Shown here: in pieces, positions 8,925 through 17,563 of the stretch
Layout: each line of letters starts with the position of its first letter
How positions within the stretch are numbered: the stretch's first letter is position 1
From: an uncultured Clostridia bacterium
GTDB lineage: Bacteria > Bacillota > Clostridia > Oscillospirales > Ruminococcaceae
NCBI GenBank assembly: GCA_947625615.1
Contig: CANQPB010000009.1
Coordinates: 1 to 64,000 of the forward strand
Length of the DNA stretch: 64,000 nt
Reading direction: 5' to 3'
Position numbers and translations under genes: made by a program
The notes under the pieces: generated by a model
Told to the model about the DNA's origin: nothing
Database searches by the model: none
Seen by the model: only the letters and a program-made list of their open reading frames with translations

Positions 8925-9090
8925 TTGGCGCGCCCAGGGCTGTGTGCGCCGCCCGGGGCTTTAATAAAGCTTCGGGCATGCTGCAAGGGCGAAGCCCCGC
9001 CCGCACGGCCGTGCGGGCGCCCCGCGCCTGCGGCGCGGGGCACGCTGCCCCCGCAGGGGGCAGCGTGGGCTTCGCCCGCCCCTAAGTCAG
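8925..9090. repeat. nested-palindrome intergenic element, copy 1
   Basis: Three perfect GC hairpins in a row (CCCGCACGGCCGTGCGGG, a GCCCCGCGCC stem, and a 12-bp CACGCTGCCCCC stem) are enclosed by an outer inverted repeat GGGCGAAGCCC/GGGCTTCGCCC. It has the same architecture as 31205-31369. It sits between oadB and oadA and shows no coding signal. Confidence 0.75.
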
Positions 9091-9118
9091 CAGCGCGCCG
9101 GCGGCAAAAGCTTCAGAA

Positions 9119-10387
9119 TCAGCTCAGCAGCGAGATGAGCACGCCCGCGGCTATCGCCGAGCCGATAACTCCCGCGACGTTCGGGCCCATGGCATGCATG
9201 AGAAGGAAGTTGCCGGGGTTGGCCTCCTGGCCGACCTTCTGCGAAACACGCGCGGCCATGGGAACGGCGGAGACGCCGGCCGAGCCGATGAGCGGGTTGA
9301 TCTTTTCCTTGAGGAAGAGATTCATGAACTTTGCAAGTAAAAGTCCGCCGGCAGTGCCCATGGCAAAGGCGACGATGCCCATGAGGATTATCTTTATGGT
9401 CTCCCATCTTATGAAGGTGGAGGCGGTGGCGGTGGCGCCGACCGAAACTCCCAAGAAGACGGTGACGATGTTCATAAGCTCGTTCTGAACGGTCTTCGAA
9501 AGGCGCTCGCAGACGCCGCACTCCTTAAGAAGGTTGCCGAGCATAAGGGAGCCGATAAGCGGGCCGGCCGAAGGCACCAAAAGGGTGACGAACACGGTGA
9601 CGACTATCGGGAAGATTATCTTTTCCGTTCTCGAGACGGGTCTTAACTGCTTCATCACGATTGAGCGCTCTTTTTTGGTGGTCAAAGCCTTCATAATCGG
9701 CGGCTGGATTACGCCGATGAGCGCCATGTAAGAATACGCCGCGACGGCTATCGGGCCCAAAAGCTCAGCCGCAAGGATCATCGTGGTGTAGATGGCGGTC
9801 GGGCCGTCGGCTCCGCCGATGATTCCTATCGAGCCCGCCTGCTGCGGGGTGAAGCCCATGAGATTGGCGGCGATGTAGGTGACGAATATGCCGAGCTGGG
9901 CGGCAGCGCCCAAAAGCATCGACTTAGGATTGGCGATAAGCGGGCCGAAATCGGTCATCGCGCCGACGCCTATGAAAATAATGCAGGGGTAAATGCCGAG
10001 CTTGACGCCTAAGTACAGAACGTCCAGAAGGCCGGGGGTGACGGTCTGGCCCAAAAGGGCGGTCATCTCGTCAAGAATGTTCTGCGACACGCCCGAGGCC
10101 GCAAATTCGTCGATCATCTCGGGGGTGATAGCGGCGCCGCCGAAGATGTCCCAGTGGATATGTCCGCCGGCGAAGAGAAGCTCGTGGAACATTTCGGCGC
10201 CGGGGAGATTCGTAAGCATCATGCCGAAGGCTATCGGCAGAAGAAGCAAGGGCTCAAATTTTTTGACGATGGCAAGGTACATTAAAACGCAGGATATCGC
10301 CAGCATTATGAGCACGCGCGGATCGTTGCCTATAAGGGCAAAGCCCGTCGATTTCAAAAAGTCGATAATAGGGTTTACTTCACTCAT
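9119..10387 (-). CDS. oadB: oxaloacetate decarboxylase, beta subunit (Na+ pump)
   Basis: A 422-residue integral membrane protein that decarboxylates carboxybiotin and exports sodium. It contains about ten hydrophobic segments, the conserved [12 protein letters not shown] motif near residue 200 with the sodium-site aspartate, and the C-terminal [16 protein letters not shown] signature. The same fold serves methylmalonyl-CoA and glutaconyl-CoA decarboxylases, and the alpha partner decides for oxaloacetate. It begins 15 bases after the biotin carrier gene, so the two are co-translated or nearly so. Confidence 0.93.
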   Translation of the reverse strand: MSEVNPIIDFLKSTGFALIGNDPRVLIMLAISCVLMYLAIVKKFEPLLLLPIAFGMMLTNLPGAEMFHELLFAGGHIHWDIFGGAAITPEMIDEFAASGVSQNILDEMTALLGQTVTPGLLDVLYLGVKLGIYPCIIFIGVGAMTDFGPLIANPKSMLLGAAAQLGIFVTYIAANLMGFTPQQAGSIGIIGGADGPTAIYTTMILAAELLGPIAVAAYSYMALIGVIQPPIMKALTTKKERSIVMKQLRPVSRTEKIIFPIVVTVFVTLLVPSAGPLIGSLMLGNLLKECGVCERLSKTVQNELMNIVTVFLGVSVGATATASTFIRWETIKIILMGIVAFAMGTAGGLLLAKFMNLFLKEKINPLIGSAGVSAVPMAARVSQKVGQEANPGNFLLMHAMGPNVAGVIGSAIAAGVLISLLS

Positions 10388-10402
10388 CTTTGCACCTCGC
10401 GA

Positions 10403-10753
10403 TTACTCAATGGTGCAAAGAACGTCGCCGGTGGCGACAGAAACGCCCTTTGAAACGGTCACCGAGGTGACTTTTCCGGCCTTGGGAGCCATTATCTCGT
10501 TTTCCATCTTCATGGCCTCAAGGATCATGAGGACTTCGCCCGACTTTACGGTCTGGCCGGCCGAGACGTTTACCGAAAGAATGTTGCCCGGCATCGGGGC
10601 GGTGATCTTTTCGCCGGCACCTGCGCTGACGGTCTTGGGGGCGGCGGGAGCATCGGGAGCGGCCTTGGGAGCAGCCTTGACCTCGGACGCCGAAATTTCC
10701 TCTACGGCGACCTCGTATTCGGTGCCGTTTACGTTTACGCGATAGTTTCTCAT
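10403..10753 (-). CDS. biotin carboxyl carrier subunit of the decarboxylase
   Basis: A 116-residue carrier. An N-terminal segment ([18 protein letters not shown]) precedes an Ala/Pro linker at about 28-45, then a lipoyl/biotinyl domain with EAMKMENEI near residue 80; the lysine between the methionines is biotinylated. It shuttles the carboxyl group from the alpha subunit to the membrane beta subunit. Position between gamma and beta genes supports this role over acetyl-CoA carboxylase. Confidence 0.92.
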   Translation of the reverse strand: MRNYRVNVNGTEYEVAVEEISASEVKAAPKAAPDAPAAPKTVSAGAGEKITAPMPGNILSVNVSAGQTVKSGEVLMILEAMKMENEIMAPKAGKVTSVTVSKGVSVATGDVLCTIE

Positions 10754-10774
10754 TGTTTATTTACCTCCAAAAAT

Positions 10775-11068
10775 TCAAGATGTTCTGCGTATAGACGAAA
10801 TGCGCACTGCCTCGACGCTTTCGCCCATCTGTTCCGCTATCACGGCCGCGATGACCGCGATAAGCTCGCCCTTGTTTTCAATAGGCTCGGGGCTTTCCTT
10901 GGGCTGCTCGGGTTCGGGCGAAACCGCCGGAGCCGTCTTCGGCGCGGGCTTTTCAAAAAGCCTTATTATCCTGCCCATTACCGTGCAGATGATTATGATG
11001 CAGATAAGCCCGACGAAAACCGTGCCGAGACCCATTGCGATCACAAGACCCATAGAGGGTGCTTCCAT
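10775..11068 (-). CDS. oadG: oxaloacetate decarboxylase gamma-like subunit
   Basis: A 97-residue protein with one N-terminal membrane helix (about residues 8-30), a charged/Pro-rich linker and a short C-terminal helix ending in RISSIRRTS. This is the layout of OadG, which holds alpha and beta together and binds zinc. It is first in the operon. The C-terminus resembles the family's EEIAAIAAAI-type helix, here LIAVIAAVIAEQMG. Sequence conservation of gamma subunits is low, so the call leans on context. Confidence 0.8.
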   Translation of the reverse strand: MEAPSMGLVIAMGLGTVFVGLICIIIICTVMGRIIRLFEKPAPKTAPAVSPEPEQPKESPEPIENKGELIAVIAAVIAEQMGESVEAVRISSIRRTS

Positions 11069-11113
11069 AAAAATCCTCCTAACTTAGCGGATCAATAAAT
11101 CCAAATTAAAGTT

Positions 11114-11142
11114 ATGATAGCATAAATCGCCATAAAAAGCAA
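11114..11142 (-). promoter_or_regulatory. promoter of the oxaloacetate decarboxylase operon
   Basis: TTGCTT, 17 bases, TATCAT on the minus strand, followed by a TTAGGAGG ribosome site before oadG. Confidence 0.6.
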
Positions 11143-11257
11143 TAGGCAAAATGACTAAGATGAGCGCACTCAGCCCCTCAAGAATAGTTGTTAGTAATCA
11201 TTCGGCAAGAGATTTCGGCGGGCGGGAAAAATTATTTTTGCGATATCAAAAAAACAG

Positions 11258-11286
11258 TGGAAATTTTCGGGGAGTAGTGCTATAAT
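11258..11286 (+). promoter_or_regulatory. promoter of the hydrolase-murF-ddl operon
   Basis: TGGAAA, 17 bases, perfect TATAAT. Transcription would start near 11292, which rules out the ATG there as a normal start. Confidence 0.65.
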
Positions 11287-11318
11287 GTATAATGAATAAA
11301 AATGTGGGTGTGAGCGTA

Positions 11319-12092
11319 ATGAAAAAAACAGTTGACGGACTGACGGTAAACGTCGTCGAGCGGGGCGAGGCCTCGGGCGGCGCCGCGGTGCTTTTTCTGC
11401 ACGGTTGGGGAAGCCGGGCGAGCCTCTTTGAGGGGCTTATTGAGCTTATGGCAAAAAAATATTTCGTCCTCGCGCCGGATATGCCCGGCTTCGGGGATTC
11501 CGACGAGCCCGCAGACCCCTGGGACGTCGGCCGCTATGCCGATTTAATACTTGACCTTTTGAAACCCTATTCCCTAAAAAAGCTGATTTTGGTGGGCCAT
11601 TCCTTCGGCGGCAGGGTGATCTTAAAGCTCTGCGAAAGGGAGCTGCCCTTTGAGATAGAAAAAATAATACTAATAGATTCCGCCGGGATAAAGCCGAAAA
11701 AGAGCTTAAGGCAGCGCCTCAGCCTCGCCGCGTATAAAACCGGCAGGAGAGTGATGAGCCTATGGCCGCTGAAAAAGATCTTCCCCGACGCCGTGGAAAA
11801 GATGCGCAAAAAGCGGGGCTCGGCCGATTACAACGCCGCATCGCCGGTAATGCGGCAGACGCTCGTCAAGGTCGTGAACGAAGACCTCAGGCATGTGCTC
11901 CCCTCCGTCAAGGCGCCTACGCTTTTGATATGGGGCACCGCCGACACCGCCACTCCCCTTTCGGACGGCGAGCTTATGGAAAAGCTCATACCCGACGCGG
12001 GGCTTGTTAAAATCGAGGGCGCGGGGCATTACAGCTTTTTGGAGGCTCCAGAATACGTCGCGCGGGTAACGGCTTCTTTTCTGAACATATAA
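11319..12092 (+). CDS. alpha/beta hydrolase
   Basis: A 257-residue soluble alpha/beta hydrolase. It shows the oxyanion motif FLHGWGS, nucleophile elbow GHSFGGR, acid loop IWGTADTATPLSD and catalytic histidine GAGHYSF, so the triad Ser-Asp-His is complete. The substrate is unknown; family members include esterases and C-C hydrolases. The ATG at 11319 is preferred over 11292 because the latter falls at the transcription start. It is 12 bases upstream of the murF-like gene, so a cell-wall or lipid-linked substrate is a reasonable guess from context only. Confidence 0.85.
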   Translation: MKKTVDGLTVNVVERGEASGGAAVLFLHGWGSRASLFEGLIELMAKKYFVLAPDMPGFGDSDEPADPWDVGRYADLILDLLKPYSLKKLILVGHSFGGRVILKLCERELPFEIEKIILIDSAGIKPKKSLRQRLSLAAYKTGRRVMSLWPLKKIFPDAVEKMRKKRGSADYNAASPVMRQTLVKVVNEDLRHVLPSVKAPTLLIWGTADTATPLSDGELMEKLIPDAGLVKIEGAGHYSFLEAPEYVARVTASFLNI

Positions 12093-12104
12093 GGAGGCGA
12101 TTTT

Positions 12105-13685
12105 ATGGCACTGAGAATAATTCTTACCGTTTTATATATTGTCACCGCCTGGTTCCCCGTCCGGCACTATATACACATGTTCCAGCTAAATTCCTATAAG
12201 CCGAAGGTGCAGCTTAAGTGGCTCAAAAAAAACAATCACTTCTGGATCATCTTTTTAGTGGCGATACTCGAGCTATGCCTCGCGTTCAACAATCCCGCAA
12301 ACTTGGGGCTTCACCGCTCGCTCTGCGTATACACCGCCCTGCTTGCGATGTTCTTTTACACGGTCTACGTTCATTTCCCGAAAAAGAGCTATAAGATCCC
12401 CCTGAAATACACGGCAAGGGTAAAGCGGCTTTTGGCCACCACCGCGATAATATATCTTCTGCCGACGCTGCTGAATTTTCCCTTCCTCGGCTCCATAGCC
12501 ACCGCGATCATGGGGGTGATATACGTAACCATGCTCATAGCCGCGCCGTTTATAGTCTTGCTTGCAAACCTTATAAACCGCCCAATAGAGCTGAACATCA
12601 ACAAATGGTATATAAGCGACGCCAAAAGGATTTTAAAGGAATGCCCGCACCTTAAAATAATCGGCATAACCGGCAGCTTCGGAAAGACATCGGTGAAATA
12701 TTTTTTAGACGAGCTTTTGAGCGTGAAATATAACGTCTTAAAAACCCCCGGGAATTTCAATACCCCGCTCGGTGTGGTAAAAACCGTACGCGGCGAGCTT
12801 CGGGCCACCCACGACGTCTTTTTATGCGAGATGGGCGCGAAAAACGTCGGGGACATAAAGGAGATCTGCGACATTGTGCATCCGCAGGACGGGATAATCA
12901 CCTCGGTAGGGCCGATGCACCTTGAAAGCTTCGGCAGCCTTGAAAATGTCAAAAAGACTAAATTCGAGCTCGCCGACGCCCTGCCCGACGGCGGAAAGCT
13001 CTACCTAAACCTTGATGACGAAAACGTCCGTGAGATGTCGGCGGGAAGAAGCTTTATCGGCTACGGGATAGATTCCCGCGAGGGATATTACGCCTCGGAT
13101 ATAACCGTTTCGGAGGACGGCTCGGAATTTGACGTTACCTCGCCCTCGGGCGAGAGCTGCCGCTTCCGCACAAAGCTCATCGGGCGGCACAACGTGATAA
13201 ACATCTGCGGGGCTATTGCCTGCGCTAACAGCATGGGGATTCCGCTTTCCGACCTCAGGCAGGCGGTAAGGCGGCTTGAAAGCGTGCCCCACCGGCTCGA
13301 GCTCAAAAAGCAGGGCAGCCTCACAGTGATAGACGACGCCTACAATTCGAATCCCTCCGGCGCAAGAGCCGCCCTTGATACCCTTAAGATGATGGACGGC
13401 TACAGGATTCTCTGCACGCCCGGAATGATAGAGCTCGGCGACATGCAGCATAAGCTGAACCGCGAAATGGGCGAATACGCCGCGGGCTGCTGCGACTACG
13501 CCGTCGCCGTGGGAAAGACGAATTCCGAGGCCATACGCGAGGGGCTTGCGGCGGCGGGCTTTTCGGAGGAAAACTTCTATGCGGCCGAGAGCCTGAACGA
13601 CGCGATGAAAAAAATTTACACCTTGACAGGGAACGGAAAAAGTAAGATAATACTTCTTGAAAACGATTTGCCCGACAATTACTGA
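12105..13685 (+). CDS. MurF-like ligase with N-terminal membrane domain
   Basis: A 526-residue protein whose C-terminal 350 residues are a Mur ligase of the MurF type: P-loop GITGSFGKTS near residue 185, central-domain GPMHLESFG, and C-terminal DAYNSNP and PGMIELG, both typical of MurF. MurF adds D-Ala-D-Ala to the UDP-MurNAc-tripeptide. The usual cytosolic N-terminal substrate-binding domain is replaced by about 165 residues with four or five hydrophobic segments, so this version is membrane-bound. The ddl gene that makes the dipeptide follows immediately. It may be the main MurF or a specialised paralogue; the window cannot tell. Confidence 0.85.
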   Translation: MALRIILTVLYIVTAWFPVRHYIHMFQLNSYKPKVQLKWLKKNNHFWIIFLVAILELCLAFNNPANLGLHRSLCVYTALLAMFFYTVYVHFPKKSYKIPLKYTARVKRLLATTAIIYLLPTLLNFPFLGSIATAIMGVIYVTMLIAAPFIVLLANLINRPIELNINKWYISDAKRILKECPHLKIIGITGSFGKTSVKYFLDELLSVKYNVLKTPGNFNTPLGVVKTVRGELRATHDVFLCEMGAKNVGDIKEICDIVHPQDGIITSVGPMHLESFGSLENVKKTKFELADALPDGGKLYLNLDDENVREMSAGRSFIGYGIDSREGYYASDITVSEDGSEFDVTSPSGESCRFRTKLIGRHNVINICGAIACANSMGIPLSDLRQAVRRLESVPHRLELKKQGSLTVIDDAYNSNPSGARAALDTLKMMDGYRILCTPGMIELGDMQHKLNREMGEYAAGCCDYAVAVGKTNSEAIREGLAAAGFSEENFYAAESLNDAMKKIYTLTGNGKSKIILLENDLPDNY

Positions 13686-13704
13686 TTTTTGGAGATGGTT
13701 GATT

Positions 13705-14886
13705 ATGAAGATTAAAGTTGCGCTCATGTTCGGCGGAAAGTCGGTGGAGCACGAAATTTCGGTGATATCCGCTTTGCAGGCCGCGCAGAATCTCGACCCC
13801 GAGAAATACTCCGTCATACCCGTTTACATATCTAAGACCGGCGAGATGTTCTGCGGCGAAAAGGTCGGCGACATCGAGGCGTATAAGGACATAAACTCGC
13901 TTATATCGCAGAGCTTTCCCGTCACATTTGCCCGAATGGGAGACCGCGTGGCGATCATTAAGACGAAGACGAAGCTTTTTGAAAAACCGCTTGTAGACTA
14001 TATCGACGTGGCCTTTCCGGTGGTGCACGGCACCAACGCCGAGGACGGAACCGCGGCGGGGTATCTCAACATGCTCGGGGTGCCCTATGTCGGCTGCGAC
14101 GTTCTCTCGGCGGCGCTTTCCATGGACAAATACGCCATGAAGGTGATCTTTAAAGACAACGGCATACCCGTTCTGCCCTGCACCGTAGCCGACAGCGCAG
14201 ACTATGCCCGCGCCGAAAGCGATGTAATAAAAGACGCCGAGGAAAAGATCGGCTACCCGATGATAGTAAAGCCGGTGAATCTCGGCTCGAGCGTCGGCAT
14301 AACGGTGGCGCACGAACGCGAAGGGCTGACAAAGGCCCTCGACGAGGCGTTTTTATACGCCGGCCGCGCGCTTATCGAGCACGCCATAACGGATCTTAAA
14401 GAGATAAACTGCTCCGTTCTCGGAAACCCTCACGAGGCAAAGGCATCGGTCTGCGAAAGGCCGGTAGGCAGCGACGAAATTCTAAGCTATGAGGACAAAT
14501 ACATCGGCGGCGGCAAATCTAAAGGCATGGCCTCGACAAAAAGGATAATACCCGCCGACATTCCCGACGAGACCGCCGAGAAGATAAAGGAATACTCGGT
14601 AAGGGCGTTTCGGGCGCTCGGCTGCTCGGGGGTTGCGAGGATAGACTTTATGATAGACGGCTCGGACGGTAGCATATATTTAAACGAGATAAATTCCATA
14701 CCCGGCTCGCTGAGCTTTTATCTCTGGGAGCCCGCCGGGGTGAAATATCCCGAGCTGCTCGACGAGCTTATAAGCCTTGCTCTCGAGCGCGACCGCGAGG
14801 CCTCGAAGATAACCTACGCGTTTGACACGAACGTCCTCTCGGGGATAAAGCTTAAAGGCCTTAAGGGCGCGAAGGGAAAGGCGTAA
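13705..14886 (+). CDS. ddl: D-alanine--D-alanine ligase
   Basis: A 393-residue ATP-grasp enzyme that joins two D-alanines for peptidoglycan. N-terminal MFGGKSVEHEIS, VHGTNAEDGTAAGYL, the MDKYAMK lysine strand and the C-terminal NEINSIPGSLSFYLW metal-binding motif are all present. The tyrosine next to LSFY and the VHG region fit D-Ala-D-Ala rather than VanA/VanC-type ligases, though depsipeptide specificity cannot be excluded by eye. The start at 13705 follows TTTGGAGATGG; an upstream in-frame ATG at 13657 lies inside murF. It slightly trails murF (19 bases), third gene of the operon. Confidence 0.95.
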   Translation: MKIKVALMFGGKSVEHEISVISALQAAQNLDPEKYSVIPVYISKTGEMFCGEKVGDIEAYKDINSLISQSFPVTFARMGDRVAIIKTKTKLFEKPLVDYIDVAFPVVHGTNAEDGTAAGYLNMLGVPYVGCDVLSAALSMDKYAMKVIFKDNGIPVLPCTVADSADYARAESDVIKDAEEKIGYPMIVKPVNLGSSVGITVAHEREGLTKALDEAFLYAGRALIEHAITDLKEINCSVLGNPHEAKASVCERPVGSDEILSYEDKYIGGGKSKGMASTKRIIPADIPDETAEKIKEYSVRAFRALGCSGVARIDFMIDGSDGSIYLNEINSIPGSLSFYLWEPAGVKYPELLDELISLALERDREASKITYAFDTNVLSGIKLKGLKGAKGKA

Positions 14887-14891
14887 GACCA

Positions 14892-15012
14892 GATGTGGCC
14901 TTTGAGCCACATCAAGAAGACAGAAGTCAGAAATCAGAAGTCAGAGTTTCAAGGTGTTACCTGCGGCGACATATCTAAATATTTTTAATAATGCGTGCAA
15001 AATGAGCACTCC
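14892..15012 (+). repeat. dispersed repeat C, copy 1
   Basis: A hairpin GATGTGGC/GCCACATC, an iterated purine-rich AGAAGTCAGAAATCAG stretch, a CTGCGGCG block, and an AT-rich end with AATAATGCGTGC. It matches 18787-18908 almost base for base in the opposite orientation. Confidence 0.85.
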
Positions 15013-15038
15013 ACTTAAAGCCCCGGAATCCATACACA

Positions 15039-15067
15039 AAAAAGCAGACGGTTTTACGTCTGCTTTT
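15039..15067. terminator. bidirectional terminator
   Basis: Stem AAAAGCAGACG/CGTCTGCTTTT between ddl and the convergent lipoprotein gene. Confidence 0.85.
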
Positions 15068-15083
15068 GCCGTTTTATTAAGTA

Positions 15084-15659
15084 TTATTCCGCGGATTCAG
15101 AGGTCACGTTGCCGTCCTCGTCGTATTCGGTGACGGTCTTCGAGGTGAGCTCGCCGTCGGTATATCTTTCAACCGTCAGAGACTTCGGGGTTCTGCCGTC
15201 GTCGTAAAATTCCTGCGAGCCGCAGTCGCGGATCTGCGCGCCGTCGGGATCGGAAAAATTGTTGTCCCACTCGCCCTTAATAACGGTGCCGCTCTCGTTG
15301 TAGTAGAGCTTTTCGTAATAGGTGCCGCCGCTGCCGTCGGTATAGTAATTTATGACATATTCAATGTTGAGCATACCCATGGTGACGACGTATCTCGAGA
15401 CGTTGCCGTCGGCGTCGAAATAAACGTCTTTCATGCCGGCTATATACAGGAAATCCTCGTCGGTGCAGAGATTGTACATCTGCTCGGCGACGGTGCCGTC
15501 GTCGTTATACACCTCATAGGAAAGCTGGCTGTAATAGCCCTCGAATTCTCCGGCGGCCGTCCCCGCGACAGGTGCGTCGGGTGCCTTTCTTTCGCCGCAG
15601 CCGGCGAGCGCGCATGTTAAACATGCCGCCAGAATAAGCGAAATAATTTTTCTGAACAT
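15084..15659 (-). CDS. lipoprotein of unknown function
   Basis: A 191-residue protein with signal peptide and lipobox LAGC at residues 17-20. I do not recognise a named family. The mature part is acidic and built from short repeats of the type YxDGx (YNDDGTVAE, YTDGSGGT, YDDGRTPKS, YDEDGNVTS), which resemble the beta-hairpin antitoxin/MORN-like repeats seen in surface lipoproteins. It sits alone between a terminator and the RNase P RNA gene, close enough (34 bases) to be read from the rnpB promoter. Confidence 0.75.
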   Translation of the reverse strand: MFRKIISLILAACLTCALAGCGERKAPDAPVAGTAAGEFEGYYSQLSYEVYNDDGTVAEQMYNLCTDEDFLYIAGMKDVYFDADGNVSRYVVTMGMLNIEYVINYYTDGSGGTYYEKLYYNESGTVIKGEWDNNFSDPDGAQIRDCGSQEFYDDGRTPKSLTVERYTDGELTSKTVTEYDEDGNVTSESAE

Positions 15660-15692
15660 CAGTATATCTACCCTCTTGCTTGGGATTATTTT

Positions 15693-16041
15693 CTGCGACT
15701 AAGCCGATAAGCCGAGTTTTGTCGTGTGCGGCAATCTATCTACGCCATGCGTCGCCGCATGGCTCAAGCCATCTTAAACAGCATGCCCGCCGAGCAGACG
15801 TTGACATGCCGATCCAATCGATGTTGCATCGGGTAGGGTTTACACGCCCGCGCGGTCTCCCGCGCTGCGGTGAGCTCTTGCCTCGCCTTTTCACCCTTAC
15901 CGGCCGGAGCCGGCGGTTGTTTTCTGTTGCACTTTCCCTAAGGTCGCCCTCGGCTGCCGTTAGCAGCTACCCTTGCTCTTTGATGCTCGGACTTTCCTCA
16001 TTCGCCTTGACGGCGCCCGCTGCCGCATGGCTTACTCGCAA
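15693..16041 (-). ncRNA. rnpB: RNase P RNA
   Basis: Catalytic RNA that matures tRNA 5' ends. The minus strand shows the conserved GAGGAAAGTCCGAGC block near the 5' end, AGGGAAAGTGCAACAGAA in the middle, GTAAACCC, and the 3' block GACAAAACTCGGCTTATCGG. The ends pair (GCGAGTAAGCC with GGCTTAGTCGC) to form P1. Length about 349 bases is typical for the type A form. The 5' end is set by a consensus promoter immediately upstream. Confidence 0.95.
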
Positions 16042-16046
16042 ACCGT

Positions 16047-16075
16047 ATTATATTATATTTTTTGCTTCTTGTCAA
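16047..16075 (-). promoter_or_regulatory. promoter of rnpB
   Basis: Perfect TTGACA, 17 bases, perfect TATAAT on the minus strand, six bases before the RNA 5' end. Confidence 0.9.
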
Positions 16076-16244
16076 CACTTTATTCAAACGCAATGAACAA
16101 GTAATTTTAAAATCGCACTTTTGGAGCGCGTTGCTCTGCAAAAGCCGCCTCGGATTTTTTGACTTTCATGCTATAATAGACAATAATGCCTTGCTCCCGG
16201 TAAGCGCTATATAACCGCAGGCTGTCAGCATACCGGCAACCGCC

Positions 16245-16410
16245 GCACCGAAAGTGCCTCGCGGGCTTCGATTTTGTAGAAGCCTTTGGGAACACACCCC
16301 TCCCCTTGAGGGGAGGGGTCGCGCCGTTCGCCGCAAGGTGAACGGCCGGGTGACGGGGTGGAACCCCCTCTCCCTTTGCGAGGGAGAGGGGGCAGGGGGT
16401 GAGACAGGCA
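16245..16410 (-). repeat. intergenic repeat B, copy 1
   Basis: About 165 bases with three stacked hairpins: CCCTCTCCCT/AGGGAGAGGG, CCGTTCACCTTGCGGCGAACGG, and CCCCTCCCCT/AGGGGAGGGG. It is inverted relative to the copies at 35176, 37246 and 38525. It starts ten bases after the stop of the serine hydrolase gene. The rest of 16076-16244 holds only a short piece (near 16112-16155) shared with 61835-61885. Confidence 0.88.
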
Positions 16411-16419
16411 TAAAATTTT

Positions 16420-17529
16420 TTATTCAACCGCGTTGCCGGAGCATTTCTCAACAAGCCTCGATATATCCTTAAACAGGCTGTAGTCCTCCGAATCCTCGCC
16501 CTCAAGATTGGTCAGCACGGCGAGGATATAGGGCCTCGGCGCGTCGACGTAGGCGATATCGTGGAAGGAATACCCCGCCCAGCCGTATTTGCGGTAGATC
16601 GGCCAGTCCGAGACGAGCATCTTTATCCGCGTGTTCGCAAGATCCTCTTTGAAAACCGAAACGTATTCGCTGTCCGACGTGAGAAAGTCGGCGAGGATCC
16701 TGCCGTAGGCGCCCGCCGATTCGCAGCAGAGCTTTTCTTTAGACCTTCTTGTGTCCTCGGGGTGGGTGCAGCCGTATTCCTCCAAAAAGGCGGAAAAATC
16801 GTCCCAGCTGACGAGATCCTTAAGCATTTCAAGCGCAGTGTTGTCGCTTCGGGTTATCGCCAACGTAAGCACCTGCTGAAGGGTGTATTCGTCGCCGAAA
16901 TTGCCCTGCGCGATCACCCCCGAGCCGTGAAAATAGTGGCGCTCCTCGTAGGTGAGTATCATCTCGGGGTCGAGCTCGCCCTCGCTCATGCGGCGGTAGA
17001 TAAGCGTGCAAAAGGGGATCTTCACGGCGCTCGCCACCGGGTAATGCGCGCCGGGGTTGAGCTCATATTCAAAGCCGCTGAGAATGTCGCGGTAGTATAC
17101 CGACATCACCCTGTCCCGCGGGGTGACGACGTTTCCGTCAGCGTCAAGCTTCTCTTTCTCCGGCTCGCAGCCGCATTCGTCGGAATTGTCGCAGCCGGGA
17201 TTGAGACGGTATTTTTCGACGATCTCCGCCATGCCCGAATAGAATTCCTCCGGCAGGGAAAATTCCTCCGGCGGCTCGGTCTGCGCGGGCTCCGTCTCGG
17301 ACAGATCCGCCTCGGTCACGGGCTCGGAAACTGGCTCTGGCAGGGTCTCGGCGGGAAGGGTGCTGTCCGGCACAAAGGGGCTTTCGGAAGCGGAGAATAT
17401 ATCCGCCTCCGCCGTTTTAAGGGTGATTCCGGGGAGATCCTTAACGGTCTCCTCGGCCCTTGACACCTGGCAGGAAGTTAAAAGCATTGCCGCCGCCGAA
17501 ACCGCGGCAAGAATTCTCAAGCGGGACAT
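16420..17529 (-). CDS. class A beta-lactamase-like serine hydrolase lipoprotein
   Basis: A 369-residue lipoprotein (lipobox LTSC) with a Thr/Pro/Glu-rich linker to about residue 95, then a penicillin-recognising fold. SxxK is ASAVKIPF, the second motif is the canonical RSDN, and the third, normally K[T/S]G, reads KYGWAG near residue 325. The altered third motif suggests a different acyl substrate or weak turnover. It could be a beta-lactamase or a peptidoglycan-acting enzyme; beta-lactam hydrolysis is not established. A Cys-rich insert CDNSDECGC precedes the fold. It lies 34 bases after the foldase gene, in the same transcript. Confidence 0.83.
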   Translation of the reverse strand: MSRLRILAAVSAAAMLLTSCQVSRAEETVKDLPGITLKTAEADIFSASESPFVPDSTLPAETLPEPVSEPVTEADLSETEPAQTEPPEEFSLPEEFYSGMAEIVEKYRLNPGCDNSDECGCEPEKEKLDADGNVVTPRDRVMSVYYRDILSGFEYELNPGAHYPVASAVKIPFCTLIYRRMSEGELDPEMILTYEERHYFHGSGVIAQGNFGDEYTLQQVLTLAITRSDNTALEMLKDLVSWDDFSAFLEEYGCTHPEDTRRSKEKLCCESAGAYGRILADFLTSDSEYVSVFKEDLANTRIKMLVSDWPIYRKYGWAGYSFHDIAYVDAPRPYILAVLTNLEGEDSEDYSLFKDISRLVEKCSGNAVE

Positions 17530-17563
17530 TTATGTCCTCCCCCCTTTGCCTGCGGCTTCTGTC

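Noticed and set aside
14921..14960. CRISPR-like short repeats (AGAAGTCAGAAATCAGAAGTC)
   Set aside because: The units are 7-14 bases, degenerate, without spacers, and recur as part of dispersed repeat C; no cas gene is present.
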